From: Apiotrichum sp. Y4204
Lineage: Eukaryota; Basidiomycota; Tremellomycetes; Trichosporonales; Trichosporonaceae
Assembly: GCA_025531455.1 (NCBI GenBank)
Contig: JAMYHL010000002.1
Coordinates: forward strand, 1,302,001-1,366,000
Reading direction: 5' to 3'
DNA length: 64,000 nt
In this document: positions 13,501-26,300 of the stretch, piece after piece
Layout: each line of letters begins with the position of its first letter
How positions within the stretch are numbered: the stretch's first letter is position 1
Program-made: the position numbers and the translations under genes
The notes under the pieces: generated by a model
Seen by the model: only the letters and a program-made list of their open reading frames with translations
Database searches by the model: none
Told to the model about the DNA's origin: nothing

Positions 13501-16500
13501 ACCGTCACTGGAGAGGACTTTGCTGCCTGCGAGGACGACGGCCTCGAGGTGCTCATGCTCTCCGCAATGTCGATGCTGCACAGTGAGCGTCAGGATACGG
13601 AGGGCACGCCGGTGTTCCGTCAGACAATCAAGACGCTCTTCCAGGCAGCCCACAAACCGTCGCTGGCCGAGCGTGCGATTGAATTCCTGCGCGGGTTCTG
13701 CAAGCGGGTCTTTATTGCTGAGCTCAAGCGTAGCGACTCCAAGGAGGACAAGCTGCTGCCGGACACAAACCATCGCCTGCGTCCCTCGCAGCTCACTCTG
13801 GCCCTCACCGACGCCATCGTGCACTGCCTTGCGGAGACAACCTCGGTGGACCGCGAGCAAGCTGCCGAAACCCTCACCTTGATCATCTCCGACTTCAAGG
13901 AGCTTGCGACGAACCCGGAGGTCGTCAACAGCAAGGAGACGAACCGCGCGCTTGACCGCTTCGTATTGGCATTCGTGCGCCGATTCACCAACCTCTGCCA
14001 GGATGAGGACTGGAACCACAAGATGGCCGGCGTGACCGCCATGGACGTGTTTGTCCGCCGCGCACAGCTCAGCCGCAAGTACATTGTCGAGCTGCAGACT
14101 GAGTTTGTCCGCGTTCTCATGTTTGCGCTCCGCGACGCACCCCGTGACCCACCAAACTCGGTCAACGAGATCATTGAGCTCGTGCAGTACCTCATCCGCA
14201 TGTGCCAGTCGCACGACGACGGCAAGCAGAAGCAGAACCGTCTGACTGAGATTCTCGTCCGCGAGCTCAACTCGCAGAGCAAGCTTGCCCGCGAGGCGTC
14301 ACAAGACTGCATCAAGCTCCTGGCCGAGGTGGTCGACCAGCCCATATCGACCGTGATTGGCGACGTCACGCGTTCCGTCCTACTCGACACATCCGCCGGA
14401 CCTGTGTTCTCCAAGCCCCTCCGCGCCCTCTCCTCGTTTGCTATGCAGGTGGGCAACATCGACTGCGTCACGTACCTCATGGATCTCCGCCCGCCAGTAC
14501 CCAAGATCAACGACGAGTTTGTTCGTCTCGTCCAGGAGGTGCTCGCGCTCGCGGACGTCGACGACGCAAGCCTCATCCCCAACAAGCGCGGCGAGCCTCC
14601 GAGCCACAAGCAGAGCTTCTGGCTCAAAAACCTGCGCATTGCGTGCCTCCGCATGCTGCGTTCAACAATGAACAACCAGGAGTTCAACGAACGCCCGGCG
14701 CTGGCCCCCATTCGCCAGCGTATCATCACAGTCTACTTCAAGCACGTCTACTCCCCGCAGCCTGAGATTGTGGATGTCGCCCACGGTGGCCTGCACGACG
14801 TGATTCAGCAGCAGAACAAGCTCCCGAAAGAGGTCCTCCAGTCTGGTCTGCGCCCAATTCTTGTCAACCTCGCCGACGCCAAGCGTCTCAGCGTGCCTGG
14901 CTTGGAGGGTCTTGCCCGCTTCCTTGAGCTGCTCACCAACTACTTCAAGGTCGAAATTGGTGTCAAGCTTCTCGACCACTTTGACACCCTCGCGGACGTG
15001 CAGATGCTTGCCAAGGCCGCCGCTGGTCCTCTGGAGGACAACCCGGACATTTCGCGCATGACGCGCTTGGTCAACATCTTCCGCCTCCTTCCCCCTGCGG
15101 CCGTCCAGTATCTGAAGCAGCTCACAAACCACGTCGTCAACGTTGAGGCGCAGCTCCACCAGAGCGCCCCAGGTCCGTTCACTGAGAACATTGCAAAGTA
15201 CCTCGACAGGTACCATGTGGAGGGCGCACAAAACCTCCTGGACAACATTCGTAACGCTCGCGTGGTGTGGACGTACCGAAACATCATCGCCTCCGGCAAG
15301 GCGCCCAAGCTCGTCAAGGAGCTGAGCGACAAGGCCGAGCAGATCTGTTCGTTGTCTTTCGGCGACCCCGAGCAGTTTGATCTCGTGCTCCCTGGCCTGC
15401 AGCTCATCAAAGAGTTGTCCCAGCAGTCTCCCTCGTGGCTTGCTGAACGCGAGCCGGTTCTGGAGGCCATCGTCGGTGTCTGGCGCTCAATCGTCCAGCG
15501 TTCGCGCGACCCGAAGTCGGACATGGGCGACTCGCACTACCAGACCATCCCGCCGCTTATTCTCTCAATGTTCATGAGCACCCTCGAGCACCAACAGCAC
15601 ATTCCGCTTCTCTTCCACGTCGTCGAGGCGTACGAAATCCGCTCCAGCTTCGATCGCTCAAACGTTGCTTTCTTCCTCTACCAGCGCGTTGCGCTCCAGG
15701 AGAGCGTCGAGTATCGCCGCGAGGTCATCGACTACTTTATGAACCTGTACGAGGAGGAGAGTGTGGTTACCTGGGCGTTCAAGACCAATGCCCTCCGGTT
15801 GGTTGTCAACCCCACACTGCGTGTCTACTTCGCCGACGCCTCCAACGACGGGTCGCTCGTGCAACAGTCGCTCATTCAGAAGATTGCCGAGCGCATGTGG
15901 CGTCCCCTCTCGGTTACGCCCGTCGCGAAGCAGCGCGAGGACACGCTCCTGATCGAGATCTTTGCACTCACCACCCTGCTCGTCAAGAACGCCGGACCCA
16001 AGGTTCTCGATACGCGCAAGGAAGTGTTCAAGCTCGCCTGGATGGGCATCAATCTTCTGGAGCCTACGGTGAAGCTGATGGCGTATGTTCTCACAGCCAG
16101 CTTCATGGTCACATACGAGACCCCCGTGAAGTTTGTGCGACTTACGTGGACTGGTCTGTTGAGGCTCAAGGAGAACGAAGCGAAGGGACTGTTCCGCCAG
16201 GCTATCGACACCCTTGCCTCGTGCCTCTCAGTGCGCGATCCGCCTACTCCGGGAGTTATTCCAGACTGGGCGCAAAAGGTCAAGACCGTGCTCGTCGAGG
16301 AGGGCCACGCGACGAGCACTCTTGTCGTCGTGTGCGAGCTGCTCGTCAACCACCCGGATCTCTTCTACGACTACCGCGAGCTGTATGTGCCGCACATAGC
16401 CATATCGCTACAGAAGCTCGGCTTCGTCGCCGCCGCCACCCCTGAGATGAAGAAGCTCACCGTCGACGTTATAGAGCTCATCTTCCGCTGGGAGCGGCGC

Positions 16501-19500
16501 CGTATCGAATCACGCGAGGAGGCCGCAAAGGACGACAATGCGATGGATGTGGACGAAAAGGAAGGGACAGCCTCGCCAGCCAAGCGCCAGCGTCTCGACC
16601 GTGCGGGCACCGCCATCTCCACAACCACGAGCACTGGTGGTTGGGCGTGCCCGGCAGCCACGCGTGAGCTCATTACCACGCACCTCCTGCGCATCATTGC
16701 GTCCTCCTCCGAGCCAGTCGCCCGTGGCGGCCTTACCAAACGTGCCCTTGACCTGTTCAAGGAGATACTCGGCCCTAACGGCCTTCCCAACGTTTCTATC
16801 AAGCTCGGCTTCTTCAACCGTACCATGGCTCAGGACATAAACGAAAACAGCATCACGACGATAGCCAACTCTGTCGAAGTGATCGCGGCCGTTGCTGAGT
16901 CTCGCGATCAGGCTTGGATCCGCAGCAAGCTTGATGTGTTCCGCAAGCTGCTTGAGAAGGTGTGGGTGTTTGACGACGCGTCTTTGCACGAGGTCGTTCG
17001 CCCCCTGACGGAGCGCATGTTCATGGAGCTGCCCGACGAGGAGGTAGCGGATGCGGACCCCGAGGACGAGCCGCAGAAGCTGCTCAAGTATGTATCCACC
17101 ACCGTTTCCAACGGCATACAGGCGAGCCTGCGGTCCTCGGCAGATCTGCCTGGCACAAACTTCCTCCTCAAGTGCTGGCTCAAGGCGCAGCCTAAGCAAC
17201 TCCACAATGAGGCGATCTCATCTGGTATCCTTCGCGTCCTCTCCAACCTTGTCAAGGTCCATTCCACCACCAACGGTCCCGACCCGTCGTACCGCCTCAT
17301 AATATCGATTCTTGATATGCTCCGTGACCGCGTCGCCGACCTCAAGGAGCAGAAGCGCTACTTCGTTACTGTCCTTGGCGCAATCATCGACAAGTCCCAG
17401 AACCTCACCCTGTGTCGGTACATTCTCGACATGGTTCGGCAGTGGGTCATCAAGGATGTCGACGTCGAGACGCCCATTGACGGACGGATATCGGTCAAGG
17501 AGAAGGCCCAACTGCTGCTGCGCATGGCGGTCTTTGAGACGCGCGACGACGCGCTGTTCAAGCAATACCTCGAGCTCATTTACGAGGTGTACGAGCTGCC
17601 GCAGCTGGCGGGCTCAGACCTCACACACCGCCTCGAGCCCGCCTTCCTCCTCGGTACGCGCAGCAAGGACGCTGCACAGCGGCAAAAGTTCCTTGACAAG
17701 CTCGAGGTGACGCTTCCGCGCAACGTCGACGCACGCTTGGAGTACCTGTACTCGCTCCAGAACTGGGAGACCCTCGCGGACAGCTACTGGATGCCCCAGA
17801 TGTTGTCTCTTCTGCTCGGCGCCGCTGACAAGAGGGACGACGCGTTCCCCACCACTTTGCCTGTATACTCGGAGGGTGACAAGCTAGCCACCAAGAACTG
17901 GCAGCTGGGCGACATTGTCCAGTACATTCGCCATCTCGTGCACCTCGACCCTATCCTCTGCCACAAGCTGTGGGTTATCGTCTTCCCCAAGGTCTGGGCA
18001 TCCCTGTCTCGCTCTCAGCAGACAACCTTTACGCCATACATCGCCAAGCTCCTCTGCAAGGATTACCACCACAAGCAGGCCGAACTCAAGCCGAACGTTA
18101 TTCAGACCCACCTCGAGGGCCTCGCATACTGCAAGCCTCCGATTACAGTCCCGCCGCTGCTCATCAAGTACCTTGCCAAGACTTACAATGCGTGGTACTC
18201 GGCGTTTGAGATCCTCAACACGCTCGGCGACGCGTACCGCGGCACAGATAGTCTCCGCGAGAGCTGCGCTGGAGCGCTTGGTGAGCTGTACGCCGAGCTC
18301 AACGAGGACGACATGTTCTACGGCAATGCTCGCTGTCGCTACGTGTACCCGGAAACGACTGCGGCTCTCACTCTTGAGCAAAATGGCAAGTGGCCTCAAG
18401 CCATGGAGCTGTACGAGCAGACGATGCTCAAAGCCCGCCACGCGGCGCTGCCGTTTACCGAGGACGAGTTTTGTCTCTGGGAGGACCACTGGATACTCGC
18501 CGCACAGAAGCTCCAGAACTGGGAATCGTTAACGGAACTCGCCCGCGCCGACCAGAACCCCGATCTTCTTCTCGAATGCGCGTGGCGCCTGTCCGACTGG
18601 GGATCGAACGACCGGGAGATGATAGAGAGCAACCTCAAGCTTGTTACTGGTGTGCCCACGCCTCGCCGCAAGATCTTCGAGGCGTTTACGGCGTTGACCA
18701 AGGCGCACGGTTCGCGTGAGCCACCCAACGACTTCATGCGCATCGTCGACGAAGCCCAACAAGTCGCCATCCGCCGGTGGACGACGCTTCCCACATCTGT
18801 CACTGGCGCACACATTCCCCTGCTGTGTCTCTTCCAGCAGGTGGTTGAGCTCCAGGAAGCCGCCCAGGTGTATGACAGCTTACAGATGACGACAGCGCAG
18901 ACCCTTGAAGCGCGCGTCAATGGCGAACTGAAGGGCATCTTCACTACCTGGCGTGACCGTCTCCCCAACTTCTGGGACGACATTAGCGTCTGGTCCGACC
19001 TTCTCGCGTGGCGCCAGCACGTCTTCCAGGCTGTCACTCGCGTTTACATGCCGATGGTGCAGCCTGCCGAGGGTGCGACGCATGGCTACCGCGGTTACCA
19101 CGAGACAGCTTGGATGATCAACCGCTTCGGCGAGGTTGCACGCCGCCATGGCCTCCTCGACGTGTGTTCGACAGCCCTGAACAAGATTTACATGCTGCCG
19201 AACATTGAAATCTCCGAGGCGTTCCTCAAGCTCCGCGAACAGGCACTCTGCTACTTCCAGAAGCCTGACAAGTTCAACGAAGGTCTCGACAACATTTCGA
19301 CCACCAACCTCATGTACTTTGCGCAGCCGCAAAAGGCCGAGTTCCTCACGCTCAAGGGCATGTTCATTTCCCGTCTCGGCCAGGACACGGACGCCAACGA
19401 CGAGTTTGCCCACGCCGTTCAGATGGACTACAACCTGCCAAAGGCGTGGGCTGAATGGGGCAAGTTCAACGAGAAGATGTACCGCCAACAGCCTGAGTCG

Positions 19501-21937
19501 CCGCCGCCCGGCAGCAAGCCTCCTCCTGGGCCAGGGGAGAAGCCGATGACCGACGCCGAGTGGGCCGAGTCTTGGGCCCAGGACCGCGCGCTGCGTGCCT
19601 CGTCTGCAGTCTCGTGCTACCTCCAGGCAGCAGGTCTGTACAACTCCCACAAGTCACGCGCTCTTCTCCTCCGTGTACTGTGGTTGCTTGGTCTCGACGA
19701 CAACCGCAACACCATTGCCAAGGCCTTCGAAGCATACAAGGGCGACCTGGTCATTTGGTACTGGATCACTCTCATTCCCCAGCTGCTTCTCTCGCTGTCT
19801 CACCGCGAGGCTGCGATCGCACGCCACATTCTCATGCTCATTGCAAAGACCTTCCCGCAAGCCCTGTTCTACTCGCTTCGCGTCACACGCGAGGACTTTA
19901 CCAACGTCAAGAAGAGCCAGGTCGCGGCCGCCGCCAGGGCTGCACACGCCAGGAAGATCGTCGAGGCGAAGAACGCGGCCAATGCTGCCAACGCGGCCAA
20001 CGCACAGAATGCGGCAGGGTCGGCAGCTACCCCCAACGCTGGTACTCCCGCGGCCGACAAGCCCGCCGAGACCCCCGCGGATAAGCCCGAGGCCAAGGAT
20101 GAGAAGGACGAGAAGAAGAGCCCCGACACTCCGACGACCAACACCAATGGCAATGGCCCCAATGCCCAGAATGGCGCGCCTGGTGCTCCTGGTGCTCCCG
20201 GTGCTCCCGGTGCCCCTGGTGCCGGCAACGCGCAGATGGCGCCGCCCCAACCGCCCATGCCGCGCCAACCCCGTCAGCCGTGGGAGTTTGTCGACGAGAT
20301 CATCAACCATCTCAAGACGGGAGTGCCTCTTCTGGCCTTGTCGATGGAGAAAATGGTCGACCACATTGGCTACCGCGCCAAGCCCACGTCCGAGGAGGAC
20401 ATTTACCGCTTCTTCTCCGCGTTACTCAACGACGCGATGGCACAGTGGAGCACGCGTGGAGCGTTCCTTAACGACGACGCCGAACTTGCGCCGAACACCA
20501 AGGACAACCTTCGCCGCTTCTCGCTCAACCTCCATGTTGACCTCCGCGTGGCTGTCGAACGTGACTTCATCAACCATCAGCCCCGCATGCGCGAGTACAT
20601 CAGGCGCCTGCAGCGCTGGCGTGACTTCTATGAGAAGACGATTGACGGCCGCGCGCGGTTCCAGTCGCTTGACTCTTCGGCAGTCACCCTTACTGACTTC
20701 CACTACACCAAGTTTGAGGATGTCGATGTTCCCGGCCAGTATGTGCAACACATTGACCAGGCGGACGAGCTCGTGCGCATTGCGCGCTTCCACCCCCGCA
20801 TCGAGCAGTGTCGCGGCTTTGGCTTCTGCTTCCGCCGTATCACCATGATTGGGCACAACGGCACGCCATACACTTTCAACGTCCAGATGCCGGCTGCCCG
20901 CCACTGCCGTCGCGAGGAGCGTCTGGTGCAGCTGTTCCGCATCATGAACTGCGTGCTTCGCAAGCGCAAGGAGTCGCGTCGCCGCAACCTCCAGTTCCAC
21001 CTTCCTGTCGCCGTCGCGCTCGGTACCCAGCTCCGCCTCATCCAGAACGACACATCCTACGTCTCCATGCAGGAGATCTACGACGACTATGCGTTCAGCC
21101 AGGGTATGACGCACGAGGACACCATACTTGCGTTCTGCGACCGCCAGCGCCAGTTGTACGACCCGTCCATCCCGCGTACCGACCCGCGCTACATCCAGAT
21201 CAAGATGGAGATTATCGAGGAGATCCAGGCCAAGATGCTCCCGGAAAATGTGCTCACCAACTACATGATCAAGAACATGGCCAACTCGGAGAGCCTCTGG
21301 CTTATGCGCAAGATGTTCGCGCAGCAGACAGCAGCCACCGCCTTCCTTACCTATGTCTGCTGCCTCAACAACCGCGCACCCAGCAGGTTCCACATCAGCC
21401 GCCGCACTGGTCAAATGTACATGACGGAAATGTTGCCTTGTAAGTTACAATCAGCAGTATTACATCCTCCAGTCACTAACACCTTCAGCGTTCGTTGCCG
21501 GCCAGCCGCTCTTCCATTCGTCAGAGGCCGTGCCGTTCCGTCTCACACCGAACATGCAGCACTTCATCACCCGCGTCGGTGTCGAGGGAGTCGTGTCGGC
21601 CACGGCAACGGCTATCGCTCACAGCCTCACCGAGCCCGAGTTCGACCTCCAGTCGACGCTGCACTTGTTTATCCGCGACGAGATCCTCACATGGCAAAAC
21701 ACGTACAGCAAGGGTGGCGACTCGCGCGTCGACCAGCCGCTCACGGCACACGTGTACAAGAATGTCGAGCAATTCATCAAGCGGGCCCAGCTCATGGGTC
21801 ACATCGGAGACGTCAAGCCGTCAGAGCGCACGGCAGGCGGGCCGGTGCTGAACCACTCGATGGTCACACTCATCAGCCAGGCGACCGCGCCTGCTCACCT
21901 TGCCGCTATGAGCGAGACGTTCATGGCCTGGTTCTAG
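10584..21937 (+). CDS. TRA1: TRA1, PIKK-family pseudokinase scaffold of SAGA and NuA4
   Basis: Tra1 is the activator-binding scaffold of the SAGA and NuA4 histone acetyltransferase complexes. Three exons (10584-11270, 11308-21439, 21489-21937; introns of 37 and 49 nt) sum to 11268 nt, 3755 aa, the usual size. After a Gly/Pro-rich N terminus come alpha-helical HEAT repeats to about residue 2550. The FAT region begins near 2585 (LEQNGKWPQAMELYEQTML). The PI3K-like domain spans about 3385-3700 (FRRITMIGHNGTPYTF, HLPVAVALGTQLRLIQND). A FATC tail ends in METFMAWF-like residues (SETFMAWF). The canonical catalytic and DFG motifs are absent, as known for Tra1, so it is a pseudokinase. A low-complexity insertion lies at about residues 3105-3220 (genomic 19930-20280) with NAANAANA and five GAP repeats. 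Exon 2, at 10.1 kb, has no intron. Confidence 0.98.
20176..20226 (+). repeat. Collagen-like Gly-Ala-Pro tandem repeat inside TRA1
   Basis: A 9-nt unit encoding Gly-Ala-Pro recurs about five times with synonymous changes (GGTGCTCCT, GGTGCTCCC, GGTGCCCCT). It sits within the disordered insertion between the FAT region and the pseudokinase domain. Confidence 0.85.
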
Positions 21938-22364
21938 ATGGAGAGAAGTAGACATATGAGACAGTATACCCTTTGGTGGACGACGGATCTTGAATCCTTG
22001 CGTCCAGCTTCTGTAGTCCTCACTGTTGTAGAGTTAGAATGCACTAGTCACAGTCATACGAGATCATTGCAGAGTCGATGAGAGGGGGATAGTCGGGCAC
22101 TCGGGCACATGGGGGTCTGTGTCATCATTCCGGATGAGTGTGTCGGATTGTCTCCCACGAACAAACCGCCTCCATCAAAAGGCAACAAACGGCCTGCCAT
22201 ACGCAGCACCTGCTACTGCGCGTGCGCGTACTGCGCCCGACGACCTCTCGTCGTTTCATAGTCTAAGCTTACTGTAATGACACACGACGACAATGGATAC
22301 AGAACAAGAACACCGTTGCACTTCCTGTGCCATTACAAACGTTCTCAAAATCGAAAAATTGTCC
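21938..22364. other. TRA1 3' flank / tRNA upstream region
   Basis: No coding or RNA gene was recognised in these 427 bases. They should hold the TRA1 3' untranslated region and the 5' flank of the tRNA gene. Confidence 0.6.
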
Positions 22365-22445
22365 GGCAGTTTAGCTCAGTTGGTTAGAGCGCACGCTTCA
22401 CAATGAGAACGCGTGAGGTCGGCGGTTCGACCCCGCCAATCGTCA
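22365..22445 (+). tRNA. tRNA-Val (anticodon CAC) with a 7-nt intron
   Basis: A full cloverleaf can be drawn. Acceptor strands are 22365-22371 and 22438-22444, with discriminator A at 22445. The D arm is GCTC/GAGC with loop AGTTGGTTA. The anticodon stem CACGC/GCGTG encloses TTCACA, then ATGAGAA (22403-22409), then C. Removing the 7 bases restores a 7-nt loop TTCACAC with anticodon CAC. The variable loop is AGGTC and the T arm is GGCGG-TTCGACC-CCGCC. The intron position after base 37 is canonical. The acceptor stem is unusually weak: it has two G-U pairs and an A-C mismatch at position 4:69. A five-T run follows. Confidence 0.88.
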
Positions 22446-22465
22446 CGGATGATCCTTACGGATCG

Positions 22466-22470
22466 TTTTT
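22466..22470 (+). terminator. RNA polymerase III T-run terminator of the tRNA
   Basis: Five consecutive T residues lie 21 nt after the tRNA 3' end, the usual polymerase III stop signal. Confidence 0.7.
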
Positions 22471-22874
22471 GCCATCTTGATTGAAGTCAATGGCGACTTG
22501 CAGACCGGCGCAGACCAAACTCGCTGTTCGCGCAGAGGAGATCGAGAGGACGCGAAAGAGTTTCTCGGTCGTGTGGAAGTACGCCGCGTGTGAAGGACGC
22601 ACCTCGATAGGAAGCGCCCTTTTGAGGGCGCAGTGTGGCATGTGGCATTTTTCGTGACCGCAGACGACACGCACACAAACACAGCAGAACTATCTTAGAA
22701 TGCCACGGCCATATCGTTGTGCATCGGCAGCATGTCAGATTCATGGTTCCACCCGAACTGCGCGTTTACGGAGGTGTGAGGGTTGCCTGAGCACGATAGT
22801 GATGAACGATAAAGGTGTTATGTGAATCTTGGATTTTTCTTGTTTTATTTTTTTTTCTGGTGAGCTTTGTTTGT

Positions 22875-22894
22875 AGAGAGAGAGAGAGAGAGAG
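22875..22894. repeat. (AG)10 dinucleotide microsatellite
   Basis: Ten uninterrupted AG units lie in non-coding DNA downstream of the VPS9 gene. Confidence 0.95.
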
Positions 22895-23351
22895 TGCCCT
22901 CGTGCATAACAGCAGACGTTCTGTACGTCTGGTGGCCCTCACAGTCGCGAAAGATCTCTTTTAGGTCCGAGTGGCAAACAATGCGACTTCGATGGGTAAC
23001 GAGAAACATTGGGCGTCGGTCAGTGGAGATTAACCATCGGTCCTGGGTCACACTTTTTCGTTCGTTTGCGGTCGTTGCTGTCAGCCATGCAAGATATCAT
23101 TTGCCTCTCGCTTTCCCGATGCGTAAGTGCTATGCATACTGAACGAGAAAAGAGGAAAGGGGATGTGCATCCTACCAATTCGCCATCCCAGGACCGAGAG
23201 TGGGGCAACAACATATGGTCGTGCCGCAATGGCCCAACAGCTGACGTGCCGCTGACTGACTGGTTGCGGGGGGCAGCATTCGATCACCTAATGCAACATG
23301 GCCCATAGTATAACAATCTATGCATCCCAATCCGGTGCCGCTCCCACTCCT

Positions 23352-26300
23352 CTACTTGCTATCCCTGTCCCGTTCCTGCAGCCGAGCAAGTGCCCCAGCC
23401 AGCCGGCGGTAGTCCCGGAGCAAGACACCGACTTCTGACAGACGGATGTCGCCCACCTCGCCTGTTGTCAGCGTTGGACATTACGCCACTCACAATGCAT
23501 GAACCGCTCGATCGGGCCTTCGTCGGGGACAGGGCTTCGGCGCCCACTGGCAGTGTTGCGCCTGTTGGGCGCGCGGGTAAGCGACGCGAAGAGGGACTGC
23601 TTCTCGGGCGTGGTCCCCGGAGAGTCGGAGCCTAGACGGAAACCGCCAATCTGCTGCGCTAGGCGTCCACCAATCGTCTCCCTCTCGCCAGCGCCGTTCC
23701 TCTCCTTCTCTTTTTCTCGTTCCCGGCTGACTTCCTGCCGCTGGGCCCCACCAGATGACGACACCTCGCGGCTCATGCCTTGCTCCTTCATCATGGACGA
23801 AACGGACATGATGCTTCGCGAGCGACTCCGGCCCTCGTCCAGCTCCTCCACGCGGCCCTCGTCCTGTCCGTCCTCCTTCTCAGTCTCGGCATCCGAGTCG
23901 TTATCGTATATGTCGTGCTCCCGCACCTCGCGCAGGCTGCCAGGGCGCGACGCAACCTCCATCATCTCTTGGTTTGGCCACTCGGACGCACGGGAGCTCG
24001 CACGAGAACGCGTACGCGCAGCGGCAGTCGTCGCCGCAGCGGCGATATTAGCCACCGAGGCAGTCACGGACGCGAGGGAGAACGTGCTGCTCTGCCGTGG
24101 GCGGTTGGGCCGGTTGGCTGTCAATGGCGATGCAGGTGGCTCCTCCTCTGTGGGAGCGGTGGAGGTCACCTGTGGTGTTGAGCTAATCATTCCCCGCAAT
24201 GCCGATAGTGAGGAGTCAACAACGCCGGTTATAACCTTGTTCGCACTGCCCGCTGCACTCCCAGCCAGCTCTGAAACCTGGAACACTCGGCCGCGTAGTC
24301 GGGAGGATGCTGAAGCGATAGAGGCGGCATCGGTTCCATCGTCGAGGTACGTCAGACCAATGGGGGTGAGGTCCTCCACAGACATGACGCGGTCGCTGTC
24401 GCCGAGTCCAAGCTCCGAGAGGTGAACATGCTCGAGGAACTCGACCACAGCGGTGAGGTTCACAATGGCGTAGGACGCTTCTCCAACAAGACAGATGGCG
24501 CTGCGATACCGTCGCAGGTACATGAGCTGTGATGCGAGCTGGGGAGGGTTCGCCTTGACAACCGAGTAGATCATGATGGGGAGGATGACGTCCGCACCTG
24601 ATGTAGAAGGGGCCGCCTCGACCACAGTGTCAGTGCTCTCAGTCTGGCCAGCATCGCTCCCTGCTGGGCTTTCGGTTTCCTGGCTCTCCTCGTCCATAGA
24701 CATCATCTCCTGTTCCTCCTCTTGCGGCGGCGCAATGTATGCCTCGCCTTCAGGTCGAAGCTTGATGGCAGGCAGGTCTGCGAGACCATCTGATGTTAAC
24801 ATGTGAAGCGGGAGGAGTAACTCACCAACGGCAATCTTGTGCGCGTGGACAAGCACATCGGCCTTCTCCTTTGGCGTCAAACAGTCCGGAGACGAAAGCT
24901 TCTGCAATTCTGCGATGTCAGCATGGAGCCACACATATGCAATATGATGTGTGCTCACCGACACCAATTTCCGAGCAAAGCTGGGCAAGGCCTTTTGAAA
25001 TCGTGCCGCGTGGCTTCTCCCCCGGGGGACGGGTGATGAGTCCGAGATGGTCTAGCGAGAGATCCAACATGTTGAGCGCGGCGATTCGCGATGCAAGAGC
25101 CTCATCATGACGGGAATCGTCGGAGTGGAGTGGCGAGAAAATGCGATTGTACAGCAGTCGGCAGACGAGGCCCTCGACCGCTTCGGTACCTTGGCTGGCC
25201 GCATGCTCAATGTGTTGCTCCCGCTGCTGTGCCTTCTTGCTTTCATCCTCCTCCTCAGCGGCTTCAACAGAGCTAGCGCGTGACCATGGTTTCCGCGGGG
25301 TCTCGTTTGTGCGATAGTAAGTCACCAAGTCGTCGTAGATGGCTTCCATAAAGTCCTGCAGACGCTCTCCCATCGCAGTCGGATCAGAAAAGTCGAGTGC
25401 GACAGTCGCATTAGTCTCGCCACCAAGGCCATGATGGTGGGAATGCAGCAGGGTTTGGTCGGCGGGGTTGAGAGCAGAGACAGGGCATACGGCGCCCACG
25501 ACAAGCCTCAATGTCTTCTCAATGACCCGATCCGGAAGACCTTTGAGCTCGGCCCGCACGCCCGATCGAACGGCCTTGACAAGCGCCTTGTGGACCTCAT
25601 TGTACCGCACCGGCTTGTTGATCATATACGCCACGATCGTGTATCCCTCCGCAGCATCCGGGGACCCGCTGGGATCCGCGTCGAGTGACCTAATGCTGGG
25701 ACGCGGGGAGGACATTCCCGAAGCCGGACCGGATGACGGCTCGGGAGACAATGGGCGCGTGGACGCAGCCGAGGGCGACAGTGAGGCGTTGCTCGATGCG
25801 GTTGGTGTTCCAAACAGCGACGCAAATGGGTTGATCCTCCTTGCTGGCTCCTTCACGACCGGTTTATCGACGACGGCAATTGGAACGGCTTTACCCAATG
25901 CGGGAAACGCGAGCGGCGCCGATTCCGAAGACACCGTGTAGCTGGGGAACGACGACGCGTCTTCAGTAGTTTGGGTTGGTCGCAGCCTTGCCAACACCGC
26001 CACACGCTGCGCATCGTCCCGAAGCGATGAGATTAGTGGTGCATCTGTCGGGACGGTCGACTCGAATGCCACAGTCGTTCTGGCATCAAAACTGCATCAC
26101 AATGCACAACTCACCCTCTCAAGGTGCCCACCATGCCCGACAGTGTCACCAGCACCGCCGCGTCGTCTTTTGGCGTCGCCGTCCCAGATCCAGATGTGAC
26201 AGATATCGGAGGCGAGAGGAAGGCCACATGATCGCGGAGCGTCTGCGGGGTCATGGGCAGAGAGCTTGCCGGAGAGGAAGGGAGGAGGATGATTGCCTGC

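Larger units (their letters stand above)
22446..23351. other. Intergenic region after the tRNA
   Basis: Short frames on both strands here lack conserved protein or splice logic. The region contains a T-rich stretch near 22840-22860 and the (AG)10 tract listed separately; its right end should be the 3' untranslated region of the VPS9 gene. Confidence 0.55.

Noticed and set aside
13620..14729. Antisense 369-codon open frame within TRA1
   Set aside because: GC-rich codon usage leaves long shadow frames opposite highly conserved exons; the sense strand here is clear Tra1 HEAT sequence and the antisense frame has no recognisable protein.
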